DNA of 64,000 nt, from contig CM055900.1 in the NCBI GenBank assembly GCA_029582155.1, positions 46,613,736 to 46,677,735 on the forward strand. Reading direction: 5' to 3'. This DNA is from Panopea generosa. Its lineage: Eukaryota; Mollusca; Bivalvia; Adapedonta; Hiatellidae. Under the pieces are notes generated by a model. It ran no database searches. It was not told where the DNA came from and saw only the letters and a program-made list of their open reading frames with translations. Below, piece after piece: positions 34,033 to 44,888 of the stretch (positions are counted from its first letter, which is position 1; each line of letters begins with the position of its first letter). The translations under genes and the position numbers were made by a program.

Positions 34033-35506
34033 TCAGCTATACTTTTCTCTATGTTTGTGGAAGACTTGGAGCTGTATTTACAAAACAGCGTTGATTCAGG
34101 ATTGAATATTGATGATATTGTTTTGATTATGTTACTTTTTGCGGACGACATGGCTATTTTAGGAAAATCTCCTTCTGAATTACAGGATAATCTTAACCGT
34201 TTGCATACTTATTGTAATAATTGGGGCTTAAAAGTAAATACATTGAAAACAAAACTAATGGTATTTAGAAAACGTGGTGGGTTATTACCCAATGAATCTT
34301 GGACTTATAACGGAGAAATTATTGAAGTTGTTGATGATTTTAATTATCTTGGAACAATATTTAATTTTACTGGTAATTTTAATTTAAATCAGGAACATTT
34401 GGTTGGCAAATCTTTGAAAGCTTTTAATACCCTCTTATTTAATTGTAAAAAATTCCATTTAAAGCCAAAACTACTATGCCAGTTGTTTGATGCATTTGTT
34501 GGTTCTATCTTAAGTTATGCGAGTAAAATTTGGGGATATACCAAGTCGAAAGTAATCGAAAGAATACACTTAAAGTTCTGTAAACGTTTATTGAATGTTA
34601 GATTAAATACTTGTACAGTGGGTGTGTATGGAGAGCTTGGGAGATATCCATTATATATATCACGATATGTAAGAATCATAAGCTATTGGTGTAAAGTTAT
34701 TTATACGGAAAATATATTGATAAAAAAATTATATGAACAGGGGCTTTATGACTGTAATAGAGGTTGTAAGAACTGGGTATCAAATATTAAAAACATGTTA
34801 AATGATTATGGATTCACCTATATGTTTGAGAATAATCGTTTTGTTAATCCCAAAGTATTTCCAAATATTTTTAAACAAATGGTTATCGACAATTTCATTC
34901 AACAATGGTTTGGATCAGTAGAAAAAAGTCCAGTGCTCGAATTTTATAAACTTGTCAAACATCAATTTAAGTACGAGAATTATCTCGATATATTGCCCTG
35001 TAATCTTAGGTTATTTTACACTAGATTAAGACTATCTGTTAATCCTCTTAGAATACAAACTGGACGATATGACAGAAATAGAATTCCAAAAAATGAAAGA
35101 TATTGTTTATGTTGCAATTCAAGGGATATAAAAGATGAGTTTCATTTCTTATGTATATGTCCCTGTTTTAATAATTTACGAAAACAGTATTTGAAAAAGT
35201 ATTACTATCAAAGACTGTCTGTGTTCAAATTTTTAGAGTTACTTAATTCACATAATAAAACCATATTATATAATATTTCAAGATATATAAAGGAGGCATT
35301 AGAAATTAGAAAAACAGTGCTAACTGTTTAAGCATAGTGTTCATCCTCATTTCATTTATTAACATTCGTTTAATATTTTGTTATATACTCTAATGAATTT
35401 AATCATTGCTGTTAAGTGACTATATGTTTATATTGATTGTATATTGTATTTAGTATGATGATGTACTTTGTACAAATCCTAATAAAATATATGTTCTGTT
35501 CTGTTG
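34033..35506 (+). mobile_element. 5'-truncated LINE nested in MULE copy 2, with target-site duplication
   Basis: The hexamer ATAATC flanks the element at 34027-34032 and 35507-35512. Joining the flanks restores the CCCCATGG-type motif of the host transposon. The 3' end runs through AATAAA (35481) and ends in TTCTGTTCTGTTG, a short pentamer repeat like the 3' ends of CR1-type LINEs. The 5' part (endonuclease and most RT fingers) is missing, as in usual truncated integration. Confidence 0.85.
34051..35331 (+). CDS. Non-LTR retrotransposon polyprotein, C-terminal 426 codons
   Basis: The open frame carries the end of the reverse-transcriptase palm: LLFADDMAILG, with the FADD catalytic pair at residues 30-33. 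The thumb and a long C-terminal region follow. This ends in a zinc-binding-like element starting near residue 352 (CLCCNSRDIKDEFHFLCIC). The frame continues upstream of the first ATG as SAILFS, matching the 'SPLLFSLFVNDLE' block, so ATG 34051 is an internal Met created by truncation, not a true start. No stop interrupts it, suggesting recent insertion. The endonuclease and the N-terminal RT blocks are absent, so it cannot work alone. Clade (CR1-like) is a guess from the tail. Confidence 0.9.
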   Translation: MFVEDLELYLQNSVDSGLNIDDIVLIMLLFADDMAILGKSPSELQDNLNRLHTYCNNWGLKVNTLKTKLMVFRKRGGLLPNESWTYNGEIIEVVDDFNYLGTIFNFTGNFNLNQEHLVGKSLKAFNTLLFNCKKFHLKPKLLCQLFDAFVGSILSYASKIWGYTKSKVIERIHLKFCKRLLNVRLNTCTVGVYGELGRYPLYISRYVRIISYWCKVIYTENILIKKLYEQGLYDCNRGCKNWVSNIKNMLNDYGFTYMFENNRFVNPKVFPNIFKQMVIDNFIQQWFGSVEKSPVLEFYKLVKHQFKYENYLDILPCNLRLFYTRLRLSVNPLRIQTGRYDRNRIPKNERYCLCCNSRDIKDEFHFLCICPCFNNLRKQYLKKYYYQRLSVFKFLELLNSHNKTILYNISRYIKEALEIRKTVLTV

Positions 35507-35961
35507 ATAATCCCCATGGCAAAAATGATAGGGAAGTAAAATCCCCATGATGGGTTCTCAAAATCCCCATGATGGGTGGCAATGGTGAATAATTGTGAAT
35601 AATTGTGTATGGTAATCAATATAATAAGAGGGTTCTTTCTAAATTTCTACATGTGCTAGAATTAGCCAAATAAAAGACTAATAAAACAATGAGCAATTTT
35701 ATTCTTTTTGTTCATTTTAATTTGTCTTATCTAATCATTCAAACTATTGATATAATATAGACATAATTCTATGATATAATGCAGCTTAGTTGTAGCACAT
35801 CAGGAAAAAACAGATGAAAGAAAAACTACTCCAGCACATTCTGTAACTTGTAATTAAATATATCTTCGGTTTTACTTATTTATTTATCTTAAATTTTAGC
35901 ACATTTTCTTTCATTTCACAAATTTTAACAGCCCGAGCACTTTGCACTAAAAACACTTCAT
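35507..35961. mobile_element. MULE copy 2, segment between motif array and transposase remnant
   Basis: It starts with the resumed TAAAATCCCCATGATGGG units (to about 35590), followed by AT-rich DNA equivalent to 24500-25400 of copy 1. Confidence 0.55.
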
Positions 35962-36069
35962 TTATTTAATTCTTATAACATTTCCAATGGCACAGAAAAA
36001 ACCCTCAAGGGACTTGGCTTCACTCACATATTGAACACATAGCGATTTCTACGTCTGCTGGTGTGCCTT
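35962..36069 (-). pseudogene. MULE-type transposase, last ~35 codons (copy 2)
   Basis: The minus strand reads KAHQQ-stop-KSLCVQYVSEAKSLEGF...AIGNVIRIK-stop. It aligns residue by residue with the end of copy 1 (KVHQRRLKCLCQQYVSGAKSLKDF...AIGQLIRIK-stop). An internal stop and several substitutions show decay. The rest of the gene is replaced upstream by the GGTGCACC repeat region. Confidence 0.85.
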
Positions 36070-36094
36070 CTTTATATGGTGTCAATCAGTGTCA

Positions 36095-36690
36095 AAAGCA
36101 CCGGTACCGGTGCACAGCTATTATATCGGTGCATCGATATATTTGTTTTAATGGTGATAAAATATACCGTTAAAACATTAAACCGTTGGAACCGGATAGT
36201 GGGTGTAAGTGTTTGTTGTATTCAGCCTGGCCCGATTAGCTCAGTCGGTTACACGTCTGACTATCAATCCAGGGGTCATGAGTTTAAATCCCCCACCCAG
36301 CAACAGTCTCCGTGATGATTGATATACGACATTGTGTCTCATTATCATTCGTCTCTCACCACTGATTCAAGTGGGAAAGTTATCAGTTACTTGCAGAGAG
36401 ACGGGGTGTTCTAGAGTACTGGTTAATCCCAGGAAACAGTGGTTTAGTTAACTGATCGTCTGTTAGCCCTCAATGGCATAAAAATGACGAATATTCAATC
36501 AATGCACCGTTAAAATATATCGGTGCACCGTTAAAAGTGGGGGTCCATCGTTATAATATATCGATGTACCTTTATATAGCAGTAATATCGGTGCACCGCT
36601 ATATTTTAACAATGCACCGCTATTGTATAGCGTGTAGCGGTGCACCGTTAAATAAAATATATTGGTCCACCGCTATCATCACACAGCTGT
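36095..36690. repeat. Palindromic GGTGCACC repeat region, interrupted by a SINE
   Basis: CGGTGCACCG-type palindromes (GCACCGGTACCGGTGC at 36101, TCGGTGCACCGTTAAA later) recur about ten times, each followed by TTAAAATATAT or TATATCG. A SINE occupies 36229-36502. The many 8-10-bp palindromes make the stretch able to fold extensively. Confidence 0.75.
36229..36502 (+). mobile_element. SINE family A, full-length copy
   Basis: The tRNA-like head starts GGCCCGATTAGCTCAGTCGG (A box) and has GAGTTTAAATCCC (B box). The body contains CACTGATTCAAGTGGG, AAAGTTATCAGTTACTTGC and CTGATCGTCTGTTAGCC. The tail is AAAAATGACGAATATTCAAT. Six further copies or pieces are listed below. It is transcribed from its internal pol III promoter and depends on LINE machinery. 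Confidence 0.88.
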
Positions 36691-36769
36691 ACTAGGGTCT
36701 TTGGGATTAGCATATCAGAAGCTTCGTTCCAAAATCGTTGCAGAGATCGAATGAGGCTAACAACAATTG

Positions 36770-37100
36770 AATACACACAGCTCAAATTTAGGGTGGCACC
36801 CCTAGTATTTCTTTAATAACTTTTTGAAATAATGTCTGAATTTAATAATTATGTTACCAAAGTAATAAAAATTATAAAACAGTTTCGCTCAGAATTCAAA
36901 ATTTATGTATTATGGATTGAAAACTTAAAATGTCAGAGTAATGGTAGTGTATTTGTTTTGACAAAGTCTTTTCACTACACAAATGCTAGACTACTCAAAT
37001 TAAAAAATGTTTTATTCAAACATTTACTGATAAGAGGTACAAACTCTTAAAAATCCATATACTAGTATACATGTTTTACTGTTTTCCATACTGTACACAT
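36770..37100. mobile_element. Distal part of MULE copy 2
   Basis: CCCCTAGTATTTCTTTAATA and the following AT-rich segment correspond to 27310 and onward of copy 1. The 72-codon ORF here is noise. Confidence 0.55.
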
Positions 37101-37188
37101 GGACCTATATTATGTAATCTTTATTTCAGTCTCATCAATGTACAACATATATGTGATATATAACTCCTTGATAACACGTGTTAATTAT

Positions 37189-38116
37189 GGTCATAAAATT
37201 GAGGGGTTGTGACTTTATGACCTCTTGTCTCAGCTGAGTAATTTTCTTTTGATAACAAGGTGAAACTATTCAAATTTATTTCCTGTTGGAAAACAATGTC
37301 TGGTTTAGATTAAAACCATTATAGTAAAGGACAATTGTTTGCAAATTTGTAATACATATAGTAACTAGGACGTATATGGAGGGAAAGGAATGTTGCTGGT
37401 ATGAATCACGCAGGTTCTTTTGAATTCAAACCTAGGCAGGCAAGGAATATTTGCACAATCATATTGAATGATAAATAAATGTATGCACATGTATGATATC
37501 AACTGGTTGTACTCTCGAGTGCTAGTAACAATTGAACATATTTAATTGAAATTGTGTTGTTTTTGTTCCGTTTATGGAGATGGTGGAAGTAGAAGGGAAA
37601 TACCCGATACTACATATATTGTTAACACTAGTTATAATGCAATATTTTAGAAGATAAATTAAACTTAACATTTTTTCTTTCATATTGACAGAAAGACGAA
37701 ATTCAAATACGATTGACAATTTTGTCTCAGATTACCACACATATACAAAATGGAATGCACTTCAACCATTTAAAAAACATCTTTCAAAAATAAAAACGCA
37801 TTTAAAGGTTTGCATAAATACATGTATGCCATTTTACAAACCAATCTAACTCAAGAAAAATCACCGATGTCAGGCCGATGGACGGACCTGTCTCCTCCTG
37901 ACACACATCTCAAAATTATTATCTAACAACTCTATCTTGCAACACGCAATCTCACAACTATTATCTCACTTATTATAATGTATTTAAATTAACCAGACAA
38001 TGTCTTCAGACAGCAAATAGGTGCGACCTTGTTATCAAAACTAAAATTACTCAACTGCGACAAGGGGTCATAAAGGAGCGCAGCAAAAAGTCACAAACCC
38101 CCTTCAGTTTATGACC
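37189..38116. mobile_element. Non-autonomous DNA transposon with ~120-bp inverted ends
   Basis: Reading 37189 rightward and 38116 leftward gives matching sequence: GGTCATAAA, GGGG(T)TTGTGACTTT, TATGACC, CTTGTC, GAGTAATTTT, TTTTGATAACAAGGT and ACATTGTCTGGTT. The right arm has one ~15-bp insertion. TTAA lies next to both ends, suggesting but not proving a TTAA target. The interior has no transposase. Confidence 0.8.
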
Positions 38117-38174
38117 TTAATGAAGTTTATAGGGAGACAGTTCCCCTTTATAAGTCTTATAAAAGAAACCTAAA

Positions 38175-39215
38175 CCTCCTCCGATGGATAACTATTGTTT
38201 GAGTCTAGTAGAAGATAAGTACAGAGCTTGGAAAAAATACAGCTTCTCTCGAAGACGTGATGATTACTTAAGATATTGTTTTGTAAGGAATAAAGTAACT
38301 TTAAGTGTACGGTATGCTAGAAAACGTTATGAAAGAAGAATTTCATTAGATGCATAATATTATCTGATGTCTTTTTGGAAATTTATAAAGCATAAAACAT
38401 GTATGAGATCAGTAGAAGGTGATTTGACAGATTCAGATGGAGAATGGATATCCAGTGACAAAGATAAAGCAAAGGAGTTAAATAATTTTTTTCTCCTCAG
38501 TATTTAAAGCAGATGAAAGTGTTGATATGCCAGTTTTTGAAAAAAAAATATTGACAATTCTATAAGCGATATAGTTGTGACTGTGGAAAAAGTAATCTCT
38601 ACTGAAAACTCTTAACATTTCAAAAACAGTAGGACCAGAATCTGATGATATGCACCCTTAGATTCTTTGAAGAAACATCTAGTTTTATTGCATTTCTTAT
38701 TGCTCTTCTTTCCAACAAATCTATTTCTGAAGGAACTGTTCCAAAGGAGTGGAAACTAGCTAATGTTACAAGTATTTTTAAAAGTGGTGATAAGACCAAA
38801 GCATGTAACTATACAACAATTAGCATAACCAGTATTTTATGCAGACTCCTTGAAAATGTAATGAATACATCTATAATGTCTCATTGTAATGACAACAAAA
38901 TATTCTCAGACTCACAGTATGGTTTTTTGAATAAAAAAGGATGTTTATTGCAACTTCTCAAAGTTTTTGATAACTGGTTCAAAGACAATGACACTGCTAT
39001 TGACATTGATATCAACAGTCTAGATTAAAAAATAGCATTGGATTGTGTTCCACAATAATTATTAAGGCTAATTACGAAGTTAAATTCTTTGGGAATATCT
39101 GGAAACCTACTAAGCTGGATCAGCAACTTTCTTAAAGGTAGAAAACAACATGATCAAGCATCAGAATTGTCAGATGTACGAAGTGGTGTACGTCAAGGAT
39201 CTGTCTAAGACTCCT
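38175..39215 (+). pseudogene. LINE reverse-transcriptase pseudogene (second family)
   Basis: Reading across several frames gives, in order: YRAWKKYSFSRRRDDYLRY (linker), GEWISSDKDKAKELNNFF, EGTVPKEWKLANVTSIFKSG (RT fingers, 'P..WK.A.v.PifKkGd'), NYTTISITSILCRLLENV ('NYRPISLTS'), SDSQYGFLNKKGCLLQL ('QhGF..g.s'), FLKGRKQ and SGVRQGSV. The longest open piece is 38645-39028. Several frameshifts and stops, and the end before the YADD/FADD block, make it dead. A MITE lies at its 3' edge. Confidence 0.85.
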
Positions 39216-39236
39216 TGTTAGGCTATAATAAATTAA

Positions 39237-39505
39237 TTGCTAGATTATCATCCTGGCCCACCCCCTAATTTTCATGCCGCACTGACCCTTTTTATTTTCA
39301 TTAAAATAAAGTTTAAAAATTTTTTTTTTTTAAAAATGAAAATAAATAATAATAAAAATAAAATCCTTCCGCCATCCCCGTTTTTAAGAAAAATTTGGAT
39401 GATAATCTTACAATTTATTTATAATGGCCTTAGAAAATTAATAAATATAAAAAGGGTCGGGGCGGCATGAAAATAACAGGGCGGGCGGGGATGATAATCT
39501 AGCAA
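39237..39505. mobile_element. Foldback MITE with ~55-bp terminal inverted repeats
   Basis: The left end TTGCTAGATTATCATCC and right end GGATGATAATCTAGCAA are perfectly inverted. Further inward GCCCACCCCC, TTTTCATGCCGC and GACCCTTTTTAT pair with AAAAAGGGTC, GCGGCATGAAAA and GGGCGGGC. The interior is A/T-rich. No TSD could be fixed. Confidence 0.85.
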
Positions 39506-39570
39506 TCAATTTGTTATGGCCTTGGCATTTGCAGGGTAAAAATATTGCTCAATATATTTATATGAATTAA

Positions 39571-41709
39571 CCCTTTACTCCATAGATAAGCGTTTTCCCG
39601 CACCAATCACAGAAGGCCTTTGAAAACAGTGCAGGAAGAGTTCAGATTGTCATAACATGCAATTTGAACACTTCCTGCACTGTTTGCCACTCTGTCAGCT
39701 AATATAAACATAATTCACCCAATAAATCAAAAGCCTTCTATATTAGGTGTCCAAAGGCGTCTATATTAGAGGTGTCCGAAGGCGTCTATATAAGAGGTGC
39801 CTAAAGGTGTCTTTATTAGAGGTGTCCAAAGGCGTCTATATTAGAGGCGTCCAAAGGCTTCTATATTAGAGGCACCCAAAGGTGTCTATATTAGAGGTGC
39901 CCAAAAGCATCTATATTAGAGGTGCCCAAAGGCGTCTATATTTGAGGTGCCCAAAGGTGTCTATATTAGAGGTGTCCAAAGGCGTCTATATAAGAAGCGT
40001 CCAAAGGCGTCTATATAAGAAGCGTCCAAAGGCGTCTATAGTAGAGACACCCAAAGGAGTCTTAAATATTAGAGGCGCCCAAAGGCGTCTATATTAGAGG
40101 CCCCCAAAGGCGTCTATATTAGAGGTGTCCAAAGGCGTCTATATAAGAAGCGTCCAAAGGCGTCTATTAGAGGCCCCCAAAGGCGTCTATATTAGAGGTG
40201 TCCAAAGGCGTCTATATTAGAGACACCCAAAGGCGCCTATATTAGAGGCCCCCAAAGGCGTCTATATTAGAGGTGTCCAAAGGCGTCTATATAAGAAGAG
40301 TCCAAAGGCGTCTATTAGAGGTGTCAAAAGGCGTCTATATAAGAGGTGCCCAAAGGCGTCTATATTAGAGACGTCCAAAGGCGTCTATATTAGAGGCGTC
40401 CAAAGGCGTCTATATTAAAGGTATCCAAATGCTTCTATATTAGAGGTGTTTAAAGGCCTCTATATTCTCAAAGGCATCTATATTAGAGGCCCCCAAAGGT
40501 GTCTAAATTAGAGGCTCCCAAAGGCGTCTATATTTATATTAGAGGTGTCCAAAGGCGTCTATATTAGAGGCCCCCAAAGGCGTATACATAAGAGGCGCCC
40601 AAAGGCGTCTATATAAGAGGTGCCCAAAGGCGTCTATATAAGAGGCGCCCAAAGTCGTCTGAATTAGAGGCGCCCAAAGTCCTCTATATTAGAGGCGCCA
40701 AAAGGCGTCTATATTAGAGGCCCCCAAAAGCGTCTTAGATAAGAGGCGCCCAAAGGCGTCTATATAAGGGCGCCCAAAGGCGTCTATATAAGAGGCGCCC
40801 AAAGACGTCTATGTAAGAGGCCCCCAAAGGCGTCTATGTAAGAGACCCCCAAATGCGTCTATGTAAGAGGCCCCCAAAGGCGTCTATGTAAGAGGCCCCC
40901 AAAGGCATCTACATAAGAGGCGCCCAAAGGTGTCTATATACGAGGCGCCAAAAGGCGTCTATATAAGAGGCGCCCAAAGTCGTCTATATTAGAGGCGCCA
41001 AAAGGAGTCTATATAAGAGGCGTCCAAAGGCGTCTATATAAGAGGTGCCCATTGGCGTCTATATAACAGGCGCCTAAAGTCGTCTTTATTAGAGGCGCAA
41101 TAAGCGTCTAGAGGTCCCCAAAGGCGTCTTAGATAAGAGGCGCCCAAAGGCGTCTATTATAAGGGCGCCAAAAGGCGTCTATGTAAGAGACGCCCAAAGA
41201 CATCTATGTAAGAGGCCCCCAAAGGAGTCTAGGTAAGAGGCCCCGAAATGCGTCTATGTAAGAGGCGCCCAAAGGTGTCTATGTAAGAGGCCCCCAAAGG
41301 CGTCTACATAAGAGGCGCCCAAAGGCGTCTATATAAGTTGCGCCCAAAGGCGTCTATATAAGAGGCTCCCAAAGGCGTCTATATAAGAGGCTTCCAAAGG
41401 CGTCTATATTAGAGGCGCCCAAAGGCGTCTATATCAGAGGCGTCCAAAGTCCCCAAAGGCGTCTATATCAGAGGCGCTCAAAAGCCTTTTTATAAGAGGC
41501 CCCCAAAGGCGTCTATATAAGAGGCGCCCAAACGCTTCTATATTAGAGGCATCAAAAAGCTTCTATATTAGAGGTGTCCAAAGGCGTCTATATAAGAGGC
41601 TTCCAAAGGCGTCTATATTAGAGGCCCCCAAAGGCGTCTATATTAGAGGTGCCTATATTAGAGGTGTCCAAAGGCATCTATATCAGAGGTGTCTATATGA
41701 AGTAAAGGG
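39571..41709. mobile_element. piggyBac-type MITE with an expanded internal 25-bp minisatellite
   Basis: It starts TTAA-CCCTTTACTCCATA and ends TATGAAGTAAAGGG-ATAA, so the inverted ends begin CCCTTTACT and the right TTAA has one change. A subterminal hairpin (39625-39684) pairs AACAGTGCAGGAAG with CTTCCTGCACTGTT. The interior from about 39730 to 41695 is a 25-bp tandem unit, AAAGGCGTCTATATTAGAGG plus CGCCC/TGTCC, about 75-80 copies. TTAA targets and CCC-starting ends are hallmarks of the piggyBac superfamily. The 240-bp copy at 52834-53073 has the same ends and hairpin with only about two units. Confidence 0.9.
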
Positions 41710-41834
41710 ATAATTACTGTGATGTTTCCTGGTCATACACTGTTGATTAATTCTTCAAATGACATTTGAGAATGTAAAAACTTGGAAATTTAAGACATTC
41801 ATGTACAAAGTTACAAACAAACATAATAATATTG

Positions 41835-42055
41835 TCTGACTGTTAATACTGGATTCATGGGTTTGATTCCAAGGCTGACCACAGTCTCTGTGATAATTGG
41901 CTATGAACTTTGATATAAGGCCATGTAACGCCCACTCTAAATGTGTGGTGATGTAGTCAGTGACTCGAAGAGACAAGGTGCACTTAGGTTCTAGTGGATC
42001 TCAGCCACAATGATTGGATGCCCTGATCACCATTAAATGAAATTCTACTAAAATA
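41835..42055 (+). mobile_element. SINE family A, diverged fragment
   Basis: GTCTGACTGTTAATACTGG, GGGTTTGATTCC (B box) and CCACAGTCTCTGTGATAATT match the head and early body of family A. The 3' half differs. Confidence 0.6.
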
Positions 42056-42271
42056 GGCATAACACCCCAGGCAAATAAAAGCCAAACATACATCCTGGTA
42101 CATTCTTTAATGTAAGTATATGTACATAATTGTGGACTACATGTGACATTGTATCATGTTACCAAAAGTGAGTAATGCTGTTAGATTCTCATAGCCAGTC
42201 ATGTAACACACTTGGGTCTAAAGTCGAAAATGTCATATACACGTATATAGTACAAAGTGTATTATTTATAA

Positions 42272-42484
42272 GGCCATCCTTAAAAAAATATTTGTCTGCT
42301 GTGCTCTGATCCAGTATTTTTGGCCAAATTTTGATTTTGCAAACTTTTTTTTTTAAAAGAAAAATAAACAGAAATCGTGAAAAATAAAAATGAAATGCTT
42401 TGAAAGTCAATAAAAAAATTTGGGTAGCTGCAATTTTGAGTGAGTAGGTAGGAGCACGGCAAACAATTTATTTTTAAGGACGGC
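42272..42484. mobile_element. MITE with ~34-bp terminal inverted repeats
   Basis: The left end GGCCATCCTTAAAAAAATA continues with TTTGTCTGCTGTGCTC. The right end, reversed, reads GGCCGTCCTTAAAAATAAAT then TGTTTGCCGTGCTC. There is no coding interior; ORFs here are shadows. Confidence 0.8.
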
Positions 42485-42707
42485 CCAAGATGTTGGTATA
42501 TGATAACATATTGAAGGCTGAGTGAATATATACCGGTTTGTTATCATATTGATGTATCAGAATACAAGTTTATATTTCCTGATGTTTTAACTGTCACACT
42601 TATATATCATTTTCTACTATTGATTATACATTGTGGATTAAAAGTTGTGCATGTAAGTAGATATTTTGGTTATTTTCTGGACCTTTTCCTTCTATAGTAA
42701 AACCGCA

Positions 42708-43020
42708 GCAGTGGCCTAGGAGTAGAGCATTCTCCTCGCATGCAGAAGGTCATGTGTTCAATCCTTGGCCGGGTCATACCAAAGACATTAAAAATGGTAC
42801 TAGAATCTTCCTCTGTTGATGCTCAGCATTTAGAGGATTATGAGTTCTAGGTCTGGTCGATCCACTGTCAGTATAATGTAACTAGGGGTATCATATCATG
42901 TGTCTGCAGGATGGTACTCCAGTGTGACAGCACTCAGAATACTGCCTTAATTAGACACCGTCACGATATATACCAGAAAACTTGTAGAAAGCAACACTAA
43001 ATACCACACAACAATTCTAT
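42708..43020 (+). mobile_element. SINE family C, near full-length
   Basis: The tRNA-like head has A box TGGCCTAGGAGTAGAGC and B box GGTCATGTGTTCAATCC. It is followed by GGGTCATACCAAAGAC, the body shared with 4546-4795, and a tail GAAAGCAACACTAAATACCAC. It is probably the best copy of this family in the window. Confidence 0.85.
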
Positions 43021-43309
43021 ACAGTAAACTTTTTATGTTTCTATTACTGATTTTTCTGGTTTTTGTTTTTAATTAAATGTTGGTGTAAATTTCACAGCTT
43101 TCTATTAATTAATTAGGTGAAATGATACATAAGATAATTAGAAAAATAATTGGAGTTGTAATGAATGAATTGCTTGCTTAATTTCAGCCTGAAATTGAGA
43201 TGTACGGTACATGCGTTGCAAATTTACTATATTTCATGGTTGTCTTCTAGAATTTATATAGAAGTGATCAGGTTTATTTAAGTGCAGACAGCTTATTGGT
43301 TAGGTCGCA

Positions 43310-43450
43310 TGAGTAACCGAATTCTATATAAGGTCGAGTTAAGAAATTGACTCTGGGCGCTGCCATATTGAAACGTCACAATCACGTGTTAAAACACGGC
43401 ATTCGCAACAAGGAGGTCGCCATTGTTTTTCTAAACAGTGCATCATAGGA
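43310..43450 (+). promoter_or_regulatory. Possible promoter/5'-UTR region of the RNase T2 gene
   Basis: This is a locally GC-richer, unique-looking stretch with AACGTCACA (CRE-like), CACGTG, and two CGCCAT/TGCCAT cores (YY1-like) near GGAGGTCGCCATTG. It lies about 2 kb upstream of the first coding exon. That exon starts with a splice acceptor, so a 5' non-coding exon must exist somewhere upstream. No donor or TSS could be fixed; this is a guess. Confidence 0.2.
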
Positions 43451-44316
43451 ATGTACAAACTGCTATTGATATTAAAACCTAGTCTTTCCGATTAAATGCG
43501 TTGTGTGTAATAATTGATTGTGACGTTTTAATGCACTAATTGAGATCAAAATGAATTGCCTTAAATCAAGGAATTTTCTAAAATTCCTTGCTTAAATGTG
43601 GTCTTGAAACTTATCTTTTTTGACAATTTATCACCGTTTCTGACAGATTCCTACTGAGTTAATGTAAATAATTTTCAAATAACGATGTATTTACTCAATT
43701 ATTATAATATGCTGAACCCATAACAATGAAAATAATAAAATTAAACAGCTACAGTTGTTTATTTTATTTGATACAACTGAAATATAAAGATAGTTTACCG
43801 GTGTGACATATTTTCAGCACGTCGTCAGAATCAGATATATCGCCGAATGCACAAGTTTTTGGAAAAACAGTAATTTTTAATTGTTGATTTTAAAAATAAT
43901 ATATCCACAAATTGATTTAGAATATGGATACGAATTATTTTAAAATATATTATTATCACAGTAGCAAATTGTATAGAACATAACAGTAAGTACATTAAAC
44001 AATATATAAGGTAAGTTTTTTTCTAAATATGCAAATGGCAATACATAATGATTGAGATCAGTACATTTAAACAACAAAGTTACTATTAGGCACACCTGCA
44101 GCCGGGAATTCGCTGTGTCAGCCGGAACCTTGTCATGATTTGGTATCATCCGTGTATTTAGTACCTTGTACAAGGAACCAAACTTACATATTTTTTCACT
44201 TTAATTGCCACATCGTTTATAAGACCTAACCATTGGATGCTTTTTAAAAGCAGCCAACTTGTTTTTTTCTAGAACATCAAATTGTACAGGTTACGTTGTA
44301 TATAAAGTTTAATGTA

Positions 44317-44785
44317 ATCAGTGGCCAAGTGGTCTAAGGCGCCATCTCACGATCACTTCTCACTGCTAAGAAATAGTCCAAACTCATCTCAATATTGGAG
44401 GGACTGCCAAAAAACATTGAGATATCCAAATATCAACATAGATTTTGTCTAAAGATTTATATTTATTTTCATCACCTGATATTTTTCGTCTCTCAACACA
44501 GACAATATCAAGTAAAAATGAATATATTTACATACACAGAGAAGGGGAAAAATTGCGGATGACAAAAACAATTGACCCTATCAGAATATTGACTCAAGTG
44601 ATATCAAGATAACGAGTTTCAACTGTAGCAGGTTCGAGTCTTGCTCACTCGCTCCAAAAACTGTATGTAAGAAAGTTTACCATTGACTAGCAGAAGGGTC
44701 ACGAATCACGATGGAACTACTCAGATTTATTCGGAGATCTTCCTCTACCAATAAAACTTTATATAACCAGAAATGTGTTGAAAAT
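44317..44785 (+). mobile_element. SINE family B with interrupted tRNA-like head
   Basis: The A-box half GTGGCCAAGTGGTCTAAGGC (44321) and the B-box half GCAGGTTCGAGTCTTGCTC (44627) are separated by about 290 bp, although an intact head is under 90 bp. The body CTTCCTCTACCAATAAAACT and tail TGTTGAAAATG follow. It has clearly been split by an insertion of unknown type. Confidence 0.65.
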
Positions 44786-44804
44786 GTGCTTGATATAATC
44801 TCAA

Positions 44805-44888
44805 GATTATTTAACTCTTACCACTAAGGTCGTAGATTGAGTCCCGCTTGGTTTAAAAACTTAATATGAGAAAATTTGCCAATGAATC

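Noticed and set aside
34051-35331. Host gene starting at ATG 34051
   Set aside because: The frame continues upstream into a reverse-transcriptase block and the FADD motif identifies it as a truncated LINE.
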